Positions 1 to 30,034 of a stretch of DNA of 64,000 bases are shown piece after piece. Positions within the stretch are counted from its first letter, which is position 1. Each line of letters opens with the position of its first letter. The stretch lies in NCBI GenBank assembly GCA_037013685.1, contig CM072899.1, forward strand, positions 5,312,479 through 5,376,478, written 5' to 3'. The translations under genes were made by a program, and so were the position numbers. The notes below the pieces were generated by a model, which saw only the letters and a program-made list of their open reading frames with translations, was not told the DNA's origin and made no database searches. The DNA comes from Acridotheres tristis (Eukaryota; Chordata; Aves; Passeriformes; Sturnidae).

Positions 1-17126
<17,126 letters not shown>

Positions 17127-19491
17127 CTAAACAAAATATTAGACACACATTATTATCCGATGCCTTACAGCGCACAGAATAGTCAGCTTCCATTACAACA
17201 GTGTCTTTAATATTTTTCTTTTTCACTCCTTTTGCTAAATGTCTTTTGATTATTATTCTCCCCTTGCAGGATGCAATTGTTGTACAACAAAGGTCATGCC
17301 CAAAAAGGACAGCTGAGGTAAAGAGACATCAACACAGGAGCCTAGATAACTTTAATAATTCAGTGGTAAAAATCAAACTGTAATAATCTGAGGACTAAAA
17401 AAAACCACAATATAAAAAGAAGCTGGAAAATATCTTCACTCTGATCTATAGCTCAATTTACAAGGGAGTTAAAAATATAAACCAAATTTAAAAAAAAAAA
17501 ATCAGAGCAGCAGTTGGAAAAAACCAACATGATGTCCAGACAGTATCAAAGCTGCTTTAAACACATTGCAGAAAGGCATAAAACAACCTCAGATATCCAA
17601 GACACTGCCAGAATACTCCATCCCCAAAACTAAAAAGGCTATTACTGACCCAGAACGTAACAGTACGTTGTTTGGGTTTTTTTTTGCTTTTGCAAGCATT
17701 AATTATTAATCATGCTTCTGTCTACCAAACCAAGTAATTGTTTCTCAGAATTATGTTCTAATCCCTAGATGAAATCAGCTTCCTTTTGTTCGACCTGTGC
17801 ATGTACAAGACTGGAGTATGACCAGACAGATTTTCACATGTGTTCTATAGAAGATTTGATGTTTCCACAAAGCAGATTGTGTCAAGATTTTAAAAATATT
17901 CCCTTTGCAAAAGGAAAAGGCAATTTCTTTGTCTGCTGGTGCACTTGGCCATCCAGTGCAGACAAGTGTGTGTTTTCACACTTGTGCTGATGGCTGTAGT
18001 AACTGGCTGAATTTCCCTGTGACTCGTTAACTTCAGCAGCTCTTTCTCAGTGCCTGCAAGGACCAGGAGGTTTGCAAGGCTCAGCTACGCTACACATCGT
18101 CCAGTTCCCTTAACAGCACCTTCTGCTGCATTTCAGATGGCCAAATTAATCAAACTTCAGGCACTCTCCTCACTCAGCCAATGACGGGATGCTGCTCTCT
18201 ATCTAATAATCCAATCAGCTGAACATCATTTTCACAGAGCAAGAAAGACTTTGAAAGATTAAATCTTTCACATGGAAAAAAAAAATCATGCCTTTACAAA
18301 AAAAAATAACCAAAAAATATCTGCATGCAATATCAGGGGATTTCTACAGTAGGAAGATGAACAATTAAAATAGTGAAATGCTGTGGTAACAAAATATATG
18401 CATATAAATCCTTTTTTTTTTGCCCTGGTTTTAAAGCAGCAGTGTCTTTGGGAAGCTTTTTAAGTCTAATTAGTTGAAATGAACCACATAAACTGACAAG
18501 TATAATTAATAGAGAGTACCAAAACATTATTTTGATCAGCATGAGGCTCTTCCTTTCTCTGTACTGAGTGCTTGATGCACTGCTTGGTGTATAATTAATT
18601 TCATTTCCAACTGTTTGCTTTGCAGTATACAATACACTTTTTCTCCTCTCTTTTTAGACCCATTTATCTTGCAAAATAGGTTCAATCTCCTCAGATCAGG
18701 GAGCTCCCAGGAGGCTTCCCGTGTCTTCAGGAATTAACACCTTCTTGTCATAATTGGTGCTCCCGTGCTTTTTATACCACAAGGCAAAGGGAAAGGTGAG
18801 TCTCACGCAGGAGAATTTCAGGTATTCAGGTTATTTAAACTGAACTTTAAAAATCCCAGCCGAAGATCAAAACTTCCATAACCTGCTAAATGCTCCTGTG
18901 TCTTTCCTCCAATATCATGTTCTTAGCACATGGACAGCAGACTTACTTTGCCCACTCAGCCTTTATTATTAATTTTTGTGGTTTTTTTAAAAAATATAAA
19001 AATCTCTCTCAAACTGCACTATTCCAAACTACCTTTGCCCAAACCCAATATTTCTTAAAAACATTTCTCTATGCACTCATTCATCAATAAACTGTCACAC
19101 ACACAATTTTACCCAGAGATCATCTTGTCGCTAGTATAGAAACACAGCAGTGAATTTTTTCCACTTATTATCTGATGAGATTCAGATCTGCTTTCTGAAT
19201 CTTAAATCCTGAGGAAGCTCCTTACCTGAGTAATCCAACCAAGAGCAGAGCACTCTAGTAGTGTTCATCGGAAAGATCTAATACTTTTTTAAATCCATCT
19301 GTACCACAATAGGGGATTTCTTTTATAGCGTCCCAATAATCTTCTTTATCAGGATTAAAAGTAGAAAAAAAAAAAAAAAATCTCTTTTCCGTTACAAATC
19401 CTGTTCCCAGAGTAAAGAAGACATCTGAGCTCTCAGACCGCCGTCAGAAAAGTGGCCAAGGTTTGAGGGGTGGAAACCTTCTCATTTTCAC
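17127..19491 (-). other. TAFA1: TAFA1 intron 1, non-coding
   Basis: This is the inferred intron between the CpG-island first exon and the signal-peptide exon. It is AT-rich, with a poly-A tract at about 19364-19380. A minus-strand open frame at 18333-18632 has no convincing splice sites. A plus-strand segment at 17270-17317 has strong splice-like borders and is listed separately. Confidence 0.6.
17270..17317 (+). ncRNA. Candidate antisense exon within TAFA1 intron 1
   Basis: This is a 48-bp plus-strand segment between a strong acceptor (TTCTCCCCTTGCAG) and a good donor (CTGAG|GTAAAG). It is open in one frame and phase 0 at both ends (begins DAIVVQQ). It lies antisense to TAFA1 and could be an exon of an antisense lncRNA from the shared promoter, or a chance pair of splice-like sites. 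No protein similarity is recognised. Confidence 0.2.
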
Positions 19492-19690
19492 CTTTAAATC
19501 ATTTCCTAGCATCGCCCTGCTGCTCGAGGAGCCTTTCGGAGCGGTCTGGGGGCGATTCTGAGTTGAGGGCGAGGAGCGGCGAGCGCCGGCTCCGCACGGG
19601 CGGCGGGAGGAGCGCGGCTGCTGCTGCCGTGCCCGAGCCGATCTCAGCACAGCCCTGCCCGGGAGAGCAGCATCACATGTGCCTTAAAGC
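19492..19690 (-). other. TAFA1: Probable TAFA1 first exon (5' UTR)
   Basis: This is the GC-rich part of the CpG island, transcribed leftward toward the TAFA1 coding exon. A TATA-like CTATTTAAAT lies at 19720-19711 on the minus strand, which would place the start site near 19690. A donor candidate AAAG|GTGAAA marks the 3' edge. Near that edge an ATG at 19512 opens seven codons (MLGNDLK) that join in frame to exon 2 through AGA, so translation could begin eight residues upstream of the usual Met. Both exon edges are inferred; other donors, such as one just downstream at AGAAG|GTTTCC, are possible. Confidence 0.45.
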
Positions 19691-19710
19691 CACACAGACA
19701 CCCGAGCCGC

Positions 19711-19720
19711 ATTTAAATAG
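19711..19720 (-). promoter_or_regulatory. TAFA1: TATA-like box for TAFA1
   Basis: CTATTTAAAT on the minus strand lies inside the CpG island about 200 bp upstream of the inferred donor. Spacing predicts a start site about 25-30 bp to the left. This is weak evidence without transcript 5' ends. Confidence 0.35.
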
Positions 19721-19764
19721 CGGCAGCGGAGCCCGCACGGCGCAGGGGAGCGGCCGCTCAGGTG

Positions 19765-19817
19765 GGGATGGATGGAGGGATGGAGGGATGGGTGGATGCA
19801 GGGAGGGAGGGAGGGAT
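19765..19817 (+). repeat. GGAT/GGGA microsatellite
   Basis: Imperfect tandem GGAT, GGATGGAGG and GGGA units run inside the CpG island, immediately upstream of the TATA-like box. The purine tract is a likely site of length variation between individuals. Confidence 0.85.
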
Positions 19818-21427
19818 GCGCAGCAAGGGCAGAGCCGGGGATGCGCTGGCTCCGCCGGCAGAGCCTTGATTCCCCAGCGCCGTTCTGGCACTTGCTCACG
19901 AGGGGAGAGCCAGACTGAAGGGAGTCTCTGCCCTCGCACGGAGAGCGGCACACGCCTGCGAACGGGGAAGGGTAGCGAGGCACACGGGAGAGCAGGGGAC
20001 TCCTACACGCTCCCAGGGGCTCTCCAACACCTTGCCACAACTCTGAGTGGAGTCTTTCCTTCCAACTCCATTTCCGAGGCAGACAATGGGGAAAGAGCTC
20101 TGATTTACTCCCAAATGCTAAAGCTCAGCTATACCAGATTATTTATTGCAGTTATTTATTCTCCACATCTTAAGTGGCCATTTACAGGAATGGAGTGGTT
20201 TCCTCTCCCTCTTGTACCATATGTAATTATTTTTTTTTTAAAGAGCCATTGTATAGACTTAGTACATACCATTCACTTGGTATTACAGCTCTTATGTCTG
20301 CCTACAAAAGAAAAAGGGCTTGGAGACAAAACAGAAACTTCCATTTTAAGAGCTCAGGATGTAGGCTGTAACACAGTACGGGATTATTTTTTTTCCCCCC
20401 TGGATAACCTGTGGTAGAAGAGTGTGCCACCTTCACTGCTCACCAGCACAAGACACCAAACAATCATAAATAATACCAGCACTAAGTATTCTTACACTCA
20501 AGTACCTCCATCTCAGCACCTGAGGACATGTCTCAGTGGAGACTCTCACTGAGAGGTGCAATGAGTTTGCCTGACAGATCACACTCTCCTTTGGAGCTGC
20601 TGTATTTTATTGGGCAATACATCCCAAGGACTTGGCCCTGCAGACCAACAGAAATGTTATACTGGTGCCTGCCACAATGCTCAGAGCAAGTCTTTATTAG
20701 AGCCTTAACACAGTGAAGCAGTTGGTGGCAGATGGGTGTGCCAACGTGACACAGGAAATCACTGGCCATGTCCCTGAGCAGAGATGGGGACAAGAGAGTG
20801 GCTCAGGCCAAGCCTCATGTGACCAGAGATGCTTTCAAGGGGCCAACATTTTCTTTTCAGGTGCTTTGTTTGAAAACACATGGAACAAGTATGGTTGGGG
20901 ATGTAATGATATGCTTTGTAAGGGGTTTCTTGTTTTCCTGTAGAATTTCCTTAGACACTGATAGACAGCAAAGAACTGATGTAGTTATTATTTTTTGGCC
21001 TCAGAAGGGTCTAGAAGGCTCAAAAAAAGCAGATGAGAGGCAACAAAATACCATGAAGTACTGATGAACAAGGTAGGCACCTTGTGGGTACTCAGGATTA
21101 GGCACAGCCCAAAGCAGGAGTCAGCAGGAAGAGGATACTGGGGTTTGCTGCCAAAGCCACAGGGACGCTCAAGGAATTCAATTCCATAACAATACAGGGA
21201 GATTTCTAAAGTTCCTGTGAGGGACAGGTGATGGGAATTTAATTGAAAATAAACACCTGTTTAAGGTAGGTCCCTTTTAGGACTTTGTGAGAATGAAACA
21301 ACTGAAAAGGTATGGAATGAAGAAAGATGAAGGTTCTCAAGCAATATGATCTTCTACACAAAGGCCTTGTGGGCAGCAGGAGGAATCAGACAAACGGTGA
21401 CCACACACCTTGGCAGAGTAGGCAGAG

Positions 21428-21461
21428 ACAGATTTATGCAAGATACAGATTTATGTAAGGT
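21428..21461 (+). repeat. Two-copy 17-bp tandem repeat
   Basis: ACAGATTTATGCAAGAT is followed directly by ACAGATTTATGTAAGGT, two differences apart. It is a local duplication with no obvious function. Confidence 0.75.
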
Positions 21462-24400
21462 ACAGCAGAACTGTCACTCTGCCAAGCACTGCTAACTCCC
21501 AGCTCCATGAGGCTAATGCCACCATAACCCCTGACAGATGCTGCTATTGCTCAGGACAAGCTCTGCAGAAACAGGGGACGTGTTGCTTCTGTAGGGTAGG
21601 GGGGAGATCAGAGAGACAGAGAATATTAAACAGGCTGTGCTTGCAGCCTCTCCCCTGCCCTGGCTCCCAGCATCAGACAGGAGCACAGAAGTCCTTGGCA
21701 AATCCTGCAGAAGCATCCCCACACCTGCTTTGATGTCTTTGCTGCCAATTTTAACTTTCAGTGGACCAACAAGGCATCAAACATTTTCCTCTTGCCCTCT
21801 TTGCTAAGCACAGTGTCATATCCACCCGATGCTTTGGGGCTTTACTTCATCCTCCTCACTTGGCTTTGACAGGGAGGGGATGATGCTTTACAAGCACCCC
21901 TGGGTCCCTGTTGAACTGGGGCTACTGACACTGGCATGCTGGAAAGAGAAAATTGGAAGGGGAAAAAGACACAAGTGAGCAGTCTGCACACTTGAAAATG
22001 CTTTCTCATGAAAAGAGAAAGCTGAAAGTAATTTGTCTCTAGACAAAAGGGAAGTGGGACTAAAGGTGTTGTCCACAGAATGGCAGCTCCTGGCTGGGGC
22101 ATGATGAATCCATGCCCTGCAGAGGGGCAGAACACCCTGTGGGTTAATGTGCTCTCTGTCTGACTGCTGGGAGCTGAAGTATCAGGAGGAGATCCTTCCA
22201 CTCCCACTCTGGTACCTGATGGGACAGAGGAGAGGACAGAGAGCAGCACCTGAGCTATCCCAGCTGGAGAGCATGGAAACTGCCAATCCACAGCTCTGAC
22301 TGAAAGACTCCACAGGGTTGCTGGCACAGCTGCCACAAGCAGACCATTACACTGGATGATATTTCCAAGGTGAAGGTAGGTTGCAAGGGGTCAGCAGGAA
22401 TCCAGCTGTCTTTAGAATCTGCCCCACACCCAGGGCTGCATGCACAAGGAGAACAGCCTTTCTCTCCTGCTTCCACCATTCATCTGGATGTGCCAAGTGA
22501 ATGACAAAAATAGGCAAATAAAAATAAATGCTCTTCCCTGCCTGGACCTCTATTTATCACAATTTTCTGAGCACACAGAAAAGGACAGCATATGCAACTC
22601 AGGCAGGCTCACACAGACAGCAGATTGGTGCTTGCACCCAAACAGGGGCCTCTGGCCTCTGCTCTGTGCATTCTGCCTCCTCTGCCTCCCTTTCCTCCTC
22701 CCCTACACTTGCCTTTTCCCCATCAAGAGGTTTAACACGACACATCCCAGGCTCATATTTCACAGGGTCTGGAGAAGGCTCACCACCTTGGAAATGCAAA
22801 ATTCCTCAGCTCTAGTGTTCCTGGGACAGAGAAGCTTTGATTTTCACAGACTGTGCTCTCCACCCCTCCCAGCTGCTTCCACCCACCCTACAAAGCTCCT
22901 TCCCATATCCCAGACTCTGCCTGGGCAACAGACTGCACACTGCAGCTCCTCCCTACCTAAATGCTCCTTCCCAGGTGAGCCAAGTGTAGTCTCACAGCAA
23001 ATTTTACCTCAATTCCACCAAAAGCCAGATTTCTGACACTCATCCTAGGTTCACAACATTTGTGGAAGCTTTTTCAAAAATCTGGCAGAGCAGTTTTGCT
23101 TGCCCCCTCACCTCCCCACAGAGTTTTCCCTCCTTTGGGAACCATCCCACATGGTTAACCAGCAGCTGAGCATGTGAAGATTGAGCTGCCTACATGTGAT
23201 TGCCTGAACAGCAATGCTGTGAAGCCCAGAGCAAAACCAGCCAAGAAATCCTTATCCAAGGCCCTGAGCCTCCCTGTGTTTCTTGCTCTTGGTTGTTTTC
23301 CTTTCCCCTAGTGGAACAGGAAACACAAAGAAGATTCCTTTGGTACAGACACAGCACAAAGTTTACCAGCTCCCTGGACACAGTTTGGGCCAGACAAACA
23401 CAACCCACATTCAATGCATGAGTGCAGCAATGTTGGATGTTCTGTGTGCACATCCCCTCTGCTCAGCCAGGTGCTCCACTTTATGTCTAGAACTTTTGAT
23501 ATATTCCCAGGAAAACCCTCCTTGTCCTGAGACTTCCTTTTCTCAGTCTTTATGACTTTCCTCCCTCTCTTGGAGGATACTTGATCCAATCTCAGTGACC
23601 AAACTGAATCTATTCCATTTCTTTCCCTCCCTATGTCTTCAATGACAGCATTAAATCCTTCTGTCTGTATTGTCAGGTTTTCTTCTCCTATAGCTCTTTT
23701 TTATTATTTTTTGTCCTATAACTTTTTCCAGCAAGAGAAAATGCAGTGATTTTTTTTTCCTGGAGGCAAACAAGAAAAGCTTAGCTAGAAAGATACAACA
23801 GTTTTCATGAAGGGGATAAACACCAAGGATTTGTCTGGCTGTGACCACAGCACTGACCAACACAAAGATCATGCACACCAAGAGCCTGAAAGAGCAGAGC
23901 TGAGCAATACATGCAGGGCAGCCACTTCCCATGGGAGCCCAGGGCTGCTTCAGACAGTTTTGGTCCCACTTCAAGCCCAGGATGTTGGAGATTTGCTGTT
24001 TCCAGGTGCAGACATGTGGATGTGGAGGATCAGCCAAGGCACCAGCACAGCAGCCTCACAGGAGATGCTCCTCCTGCTGCTCGGGGCACCCAGAGCTGGG
24101 GGCTCCTTTCCTCCCTCTCATCTCCTGGCACATCACTGCTCTGCCTCTCCCACAACAAACTTGCTTGGCAGAAGCAGCAGCTTCGTCAACCATTCCCAAT
24201 ACACCAGGGAAGATCCAACCAGGAAGGTGACATAATCACAGGGAAAAAGAAACTAACCAAAAAAACCCCACAACAACCACGGAGCACAATAAGTAGTTTT
24301 TACTGGAAAACAACAAGTAATTAAACAACAAGCCTGAATGTTGACAAAAGCAGGGAGAAATGAGAACAGAACACAAAAGGAAGGATTCTCAATTGTTCCT

Positions 24401-25552
24401 CCCAGCCTACCTTAAACGTGTGGCTACTCCTCGTCAAAGGGATGTCTGATCCACACAATTACAGTGTTTGGGAGGCAGTGATTCTGCTTTTTACAGTTTT
24501 CCAAAGCCTAAGAGGGGAGAGAAAGAAAAAAGAACACATCTATATTTGTCAGGGAAGTTTATATCACAAAAGTTTGTGTCCTAGTTATTTTTAAAGTATG
24601 TAGGGCAACGCACACAAAAAGTCTCAACCCTTATCTAGAACTTGCCATTAGCTGACAAGATCAGCACTTGCTAAGGATTAACAAGATGAATTGTCTGTGC
24701 AGTACAGTATCAACATGTAAAAAAATAAAAATTTCAATAGCACTCAATACATTTAAAATATAACCAGCAAAACATGACTGTGCTCAGGATATCATGGCAG
24801 GTAAACAGAACCATAATGAAATAGAGATGAGTTGTCCATTTAGTTTCAGTTCAGGGATACCAAAAAGCAAAGAAACCTAAGTTAAAACATCCCACAAACT
24901 GATAGCAGCTCATGGCTTCTTGTGATACTATTATCCTTTATCTATACATTAGCTGGAGAGATCACCCTGATCAGAAAATCCAGAATTGTTTCATGGATTC
25001 CCAGATTTGTCCCAGCACAAATTCAGTTCCTCTAGCTGATTCTTAAATGAGCCAGGATGAGCCCATTACATAAAATGCAATTGGAATATTCCCAGTTTGA
25101 AAACAAACTATTACTTTTGTCAGGCTGCAGCTGCTTTCCAAGACCAGCTAAAACCACATTACAGGCAAGATCCACCTATTGTGGACAAATCATGGGTCAG
25201 AGGCTTCATGAAATAAAAATTAGTGTATCTATAGCCAGAGGGAACATTTGGCATTTGATATATCACTTTCATTATGTCAAATATCAGCCCTCAAACAGAG
25301 GTTTAGCACCAACTTTTGCTGCTGAAAAGTCAACTTTTACATGAAGATGCAGGTGTTATTAATATTTACAACATAAATAAAATAAATCCAAGAAAAGCAA
25401 AGGCATTTAGAAACTTTGGGAAGCAAATTTCCTGTGGTGAGCTCAGATATGGTCACTGGGTTATAGTCACTCCCTCTACACTTGCTATGTTCCTAAATTT
25501 CAGTTAAACTTAATAAAAACATAGGTCTCCATTATTATTTCAGCAGCTTTAG

Positions 25553-25618
25553 GAGCAGGGTTGAACCGGATGGTCTTCAGAGGCTACTTCCAACCCCAGC
25601 CATTCTGTGAATTCTGTC
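25553..25618 (+). mobile_element. CR1 LINE 3'-tail fragment
   Basis: The sequence has the avian CR1 3'-end phrasing: GGTTGAACCGGATGGTCTT, then CTACTTCCAACCCCAGCCATT, ending in the terminal ATTCTGTGA-like octamer repeat. It is a short 5'-truncated copy in plus orientation and is well diverged. Confidence 0.75.
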
Positions 25619-28600
25619 ATTATCTTGAAGCAATAAAAAAGGAGGCTTCAACAGCAGTTAAAGGAGGCTTCCTCTATCAAATTTGACATATTTCAGACAT
25701 CAGCATAGAAACAAGACTATCTAGGAAACAAATTTCCCCCTAAAACATTGCAGTAAGTCAGCCCCAGCTTGACAGCCCCTCTCTCTCCACCATGGCAGAC
25801 TCCCCCAGCCCAGCCAGCCTTCCACCTTCTCCTGGCATAGACACAAGTGTAGGAAAAGCAGCCAAATCCATACAAAATGTTGTTACACAAACTAAAGCTC
25901 AAAAACACATCAACCCTTTTCCAGTCCCCACCACCATCAGAAGCGAAACTTTCCCCAACAAGCCATGAAACCTCAAAGCCCAAACCATGAACACAACCAG
26001 GAGAGCACTCCACAACCCACAGAATTTGATTTCCCAAAGACTCACCTTAAAAAAAAAAAGCCCACCAAATAACCATGTCTGAAGTCAGAGGCAGGTTTAG
26101 TTCTTGTTTCTGTTTTTCTCTAAGAACTTTTGGCTGCTTCCCCAGATCCAAAGACAACAAAACCCACCACTCTCCTCTTCCTCTCAATGTCTTTCTCCCC
26201 TGCTGGGAGCTTTTATAAACTCAAACCACCTGAACACAGGCAGGAGCTGGTTTGAATGCTCAAAACACCATCAGGTGCAAAGTGTTGTTCTGGTTAGAGT
26301 AAACCCCAGTGCTCAGGCACACCCAGGCTGATGGGGGAAATGTGCCAGGGTGGTTCTGTGCCAGCAGCTCTGCAGGGAGCTCAGGGCTCTCCTGGCTGTG
26401 AAATGTTTTCCAGACACCCAGGTCTGTCTGCTGGGAGCTCCAGGGCACATCAAACACACATCCTGGCATAGCCCAGCACCTCTTTGGGAAAAGAAGCTTG
26501 CCTGGTGCCAAAGGAAAGTGCAAGAGGCCAGATCAGCTCTGCAGTGTTGCACTTTTTAAGTCCAGGTGTTACCCTGAAAATAGCACTTTAAAGTCTTCTA
26601 GCTCTGCCTTGGCCTCAGCTGCAGAGCAAATCTCAGCTTTTACATTACACCAGGGGATTGACCAAACAGCTGATTTGCAAACACATGTATTTGCTTCCAC
26701 TTTATCATAAATACAGACAGTGGTGGGGAAAAAAACCCAAAACATTAGCAAATTGAGAGGTTTCTGTGCTACTGGTCCCCTGCAGTCTGGACACTTATAA
26801 TGGAATCACTCTATATTAAATTATGCTTCAGTTTATTATTTCTAAAATGCCCTGGATTGTGCAGGGTCACAGTGTGGCTTCCACACACCTATTTTAGCAT
26901 GCTTGGACATCCTCAGACTAGAGATGTTACATGAGGAAATGCAGTTATGGATGAAATACACTGCTGTGCAATACTATAGCCTCGGGTTTGTAGGAAAATC
27001 CTTGAAAAGATAAAGCAGGCAGACAGCAACAATTTTTGCCTTCAGTTATGTTCATGAAAAAACCCATCCTCAACCAACCAAAAAAAATCATAAAGCTACA
27101 CAAAGGACACCCTTAAAGAGGGTGGACATGAGAGTTTGGGGGAATGATCTGCCACTGGAACAAAAAAAAAGTGAGAATTATCATGAACGTGTGACATACA
27201 GCAGCCAATATTCCCTGATAATATTGCTTAAACAATTAAGATTTAATTCCTCATCACACCTATGGGCTTTGTCATTATTTAAGAAAAACACTCTAAGCAC
27301 TCTCTTCCACACCTCGCCTCCCTGTTTGCTGGGCTGGGCAGGGAGCTGCAGCCAGAGCCCAGAGTGCTGTGCTGGTGCTGGAAATCGTGAGTTTGAGTAG
27401 GGAATTAGTGCATGAAATGAGCAGGATAGAAAAAAAAATCATATACTGTTCTGCCTTTGCTTCAAAACAGGTTGGTTGATTGACAGCAAACCCTATATAA
27501 TAGTTCCTTCCAGGCAGATGGCAAGATCATGATTTGCTCTTCAGTCACAATTTTCTGCTGCCTCTCACAACCCAACCCATCTCCACAATCTACCAATAAA
27601 GAGGGGCCTGGGCTGCTTTAGATGTGTTTTACAAGGCTCACATCAAAGCTTAGGGATTAATATTGTGACTAGTTATCGTTTTCCATTTTGTAAAAATTTG
27701 CCTCGAATTTGCCTCCAACATCTCCTGGCTGATCATGTGCAGATAATAGCTGCAGAAATCCACACAAAAGCAACTCGTAAATTCCTGAGCCACCCCTGAC
27801 AGACAATACTCCTCAGAAAGCTTGCGTAGGTGTTGAAAATCTTGCCATACATCTCCAGCTCTCTCAGCACATATTGTTTTTAGGCTGCCATCTGCTAATG
27901 CACAGTCCCACCCTAAAAGAGATGCAGGAATGAATGCTCCGGTCTCCAGGCTGTTCTGATTTCAGATTTTTATTTTTTTCCAATTCCCAACACTCAGACC
28001 CTGCCGTTCTTATCCCTGACTCCAGCTGCAAAGTTCAACAGAGCTGCTCACACCACTGCTAATTTTCAGTGATAAAGAGCATTTATTGAGCACTGCTCAG
28101 GCACTGCTTTAATGAACCAAAGCAATGCTTCAGACAATGTGTCCCTGCAAGCAGATTCATTTGTCTTCGTGTCAGCTGCACACAGAGAGGTGCTGGGACA
28201 ATCAGGAGCTCTGGAAACACTCGTTTCCCATGCATGTGTGTTAAAAGGATGGGTATTAAGTTGGTGGCAAGGGAAGAAGACAGCTCCTAAAGACACAAAA
28301 TGGGAAACATCTTGAACAAAGCAAACCATGCCCATCACAGTGCAGAATGTCAGGATCAAATTATCCCAGCAAATAAGGAATGATGAACATTACACTTGAT
28401 TGATTTTCTTCTTTGCTGAAATTGTCAGCAGTATTCTTTTCCTTACTGCTGATTCTGCTCCACTACCAAGCACATTACCAAAATTTATAAGATGATATTT
28501 AATTTTTTTCCTTGTTAGAAAACAAATTTATAATAGCTAATTTACATTAAGTTTCCTTGGATGCAGAATCCATCACTAAAATACATTGGAAGTTACAAAT

Positions 28601-29976
28601 TTAATGCTAGGAAACTGAAGAGTATATTATCACTTGCCAACTGAAATTTATCTGGTTTGATCCTTTTTTTATATTCCTCCTCTCCCACACATCCCTTTTA
28701 CTACCCCACCTTCTTCTCAGGTTTTCAAAGATTTTGTTGTCATTTAGTCCTGAATAAAATCCAAGAATCCACTGCAGGCTCTGTACATCAAATTGTGGTT
28801 CATGTCACACCTTGACTTCTGTACACCAAGCAGGGAAGTCAGAACAAAGAATCATACACAATACATTAGAATTCCTTCTTGTATTTCTTGAAAAGAAAAA
28901 GGTGAATAAAAGAGGACCAAGAAGACAAAATAGGGATGGGAAAATGAAACTATGAAGGGCTGTGTGTTTAAAGGAGGTACAGCTGGTAGTTTTGTTTTCT
29001 TTCCCAGGTTGTACAGCAATCCTCTCTTTCATTCCCTAAATGGTACAAAAACGGTTTGATAGACTGAAGTTATATTTTCCTTGATTTCAGTAATCAAGGC
29101 AAGTCAGGACAATCTTTTCCACTGAAAACAGAGTTCTTTTTACATCTAAGCAACAGTAGTACTTCTTGTTTTGTCTACCTCTGCTCCAGCAGAAGATTGT
29201 AACTGCCTTTTTGCAAACTTTTGGTGCCTAAAGGTATAAACACCTTCTTCAGAGCATGGCAGATGAATTCTCCTGCAATGAAATAGAAAGCCTTTCAGAG
29301 AGCTTGAAAGCAACTAATAGATTTTCAAGAAAATTCTGGAAATTGGCTTAATATTGCATAAATAAAGGTATTTATGCAACCTGGAATGCAGCTGTACCAC
29401 AAGCAGAAGGCTAAGCCCTACTAATGATACCAAATCCTTCTTTTGCTAGTTTGCACAGATCTTTAATGGACATGGGGTCATTTGCTGCCCTTGTGAACCT
29501 CCTCTGATACATAATCATAGTTAAATTTTAAATATGAATCATTTTCCAGCCAATATCCAGTTAGCTCCTCCTTCCATTTTCCCACAGGGGGCTGAAAGAT
29601 GTTAAACTGTTCTCTTCACAATTAAATTCATGAAACACTTAAATTCTATGGCAGTCAGACACCAAGGAACAGGAAAATCATTTCATCTCATAATGTTTTA
29701 GAGCCCCTAGGCAAATGTAAACACTGTATGTGATAGAGGAAGGATTTATTGCTGCTGCTGAACAGAGAATCTGCAGATTTATTTGTAAATCCAGTAGATT
29801 TTTGAGGGTAATTTATTTATTAGAGAATTTTGGTAAGATGGTTATTTAGGAAGTTTGAGCACACCAGACTCATTTGTGTGGAAATGCATTTTAAACAAAA
29901 TATACAGAACCAAATCAATCTGTATTGAACACTGGTCTGTAATAGTGAACCATTGCTTCATTCACTCTCCTGCCAG

Positions 29977-30034
29977 AGCATAAAAGGGTTTGAGGTCTCA
30001 CATATCCCAAGTTCTGGAGGCCAAGAGATATTTG
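29977..30034 (+). CDS. Candidate exon, unknown plus-strand gene
   Basis: This is a 58-bp segment with a strong acceptor (TTCACTCTCCTGCCAG) and an excellent donor (TTTG|GTAAGT). Only one frame is open (SIKGFEVSHIPSSG onward), with entry phase 0 and exit phase 1. The protein is not recognised. Its exit phase does not match the next well-supported candidate at 32591, so a linking exon would be needed or the segment is a chance match. Confidence 0.25.

Larger units (their letters stand above)
19500..19990. promoter_or_regulatory. TAFA1: CpG island, TAFA1 promoter
   Basis: This is the only strongly CpG-rich stretch in the window, with repeated GCGGCGAGCGCCGG-type sequence, a GCGGCCGC site near 19751 and many CG dinucleotides in otherwise CpG-poor DNA. 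It sits about 2.4 kb upstream of the TAFA1 signal-peptide exon, in the right place for its promoter. It could be bidirectional: on the plus strand a CTCAG|GTGGGG donor-like site follows at about 19760. The 315-codon plus-strand frame across it is best explained by GC richness. Confidence 0.75.
20050..29976. other. Intergenic region upstream of TAFA1, no gene seen
   Basis: Moderately GC-rich patches at 21.1-23.1 kb and 23.8-24.2 kb carry long open frames (for example 22440-23036 plus, 198 codons) with no domain, no splice support and overlapping frames on the other strand. A 17-bp doublet lies at 21428-21461 and a CR1 tail at 25.55 kb. A segment at 20866-20918 plus has acceptor- and donor-like borders but is open in two frames, so coding is unsupported. 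Confidence 0.6.

Noticed and set aside
18333..18632. 99-codon minus-strand frame with a hydrophobic stretch in TAFA1 intron 1
   Set aside because: No usable acceptor or donor, and the hydrophobic run is typical of AT-rich random sequence.
19470..20417. 315-codon plus-strand open frame across the CpG island
   Set aside because: GC-rich DNA lowers stop frequency. The frame is low-complexity, crosses the microsatellite, has long frames on the other strand, and resembles no protein family.
20866..20918. Plus-strand segment with acceptor TTTTCTTTTCAG and donor GTAAGG
   Set aside because: Open in two frames with no way to choose, and isolated from other candidates by 9 kb.
21842..22336. 164-codon minus-strand open frame
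   Set aside because: Same region of generally low stop density; no recognisable motif or gene signals.
22440..23036. 198-codon plus-strand open frame
   Set aside because: No domain, no splice context, biased composition, and overlapping open frames in other phases and on the minus strand.
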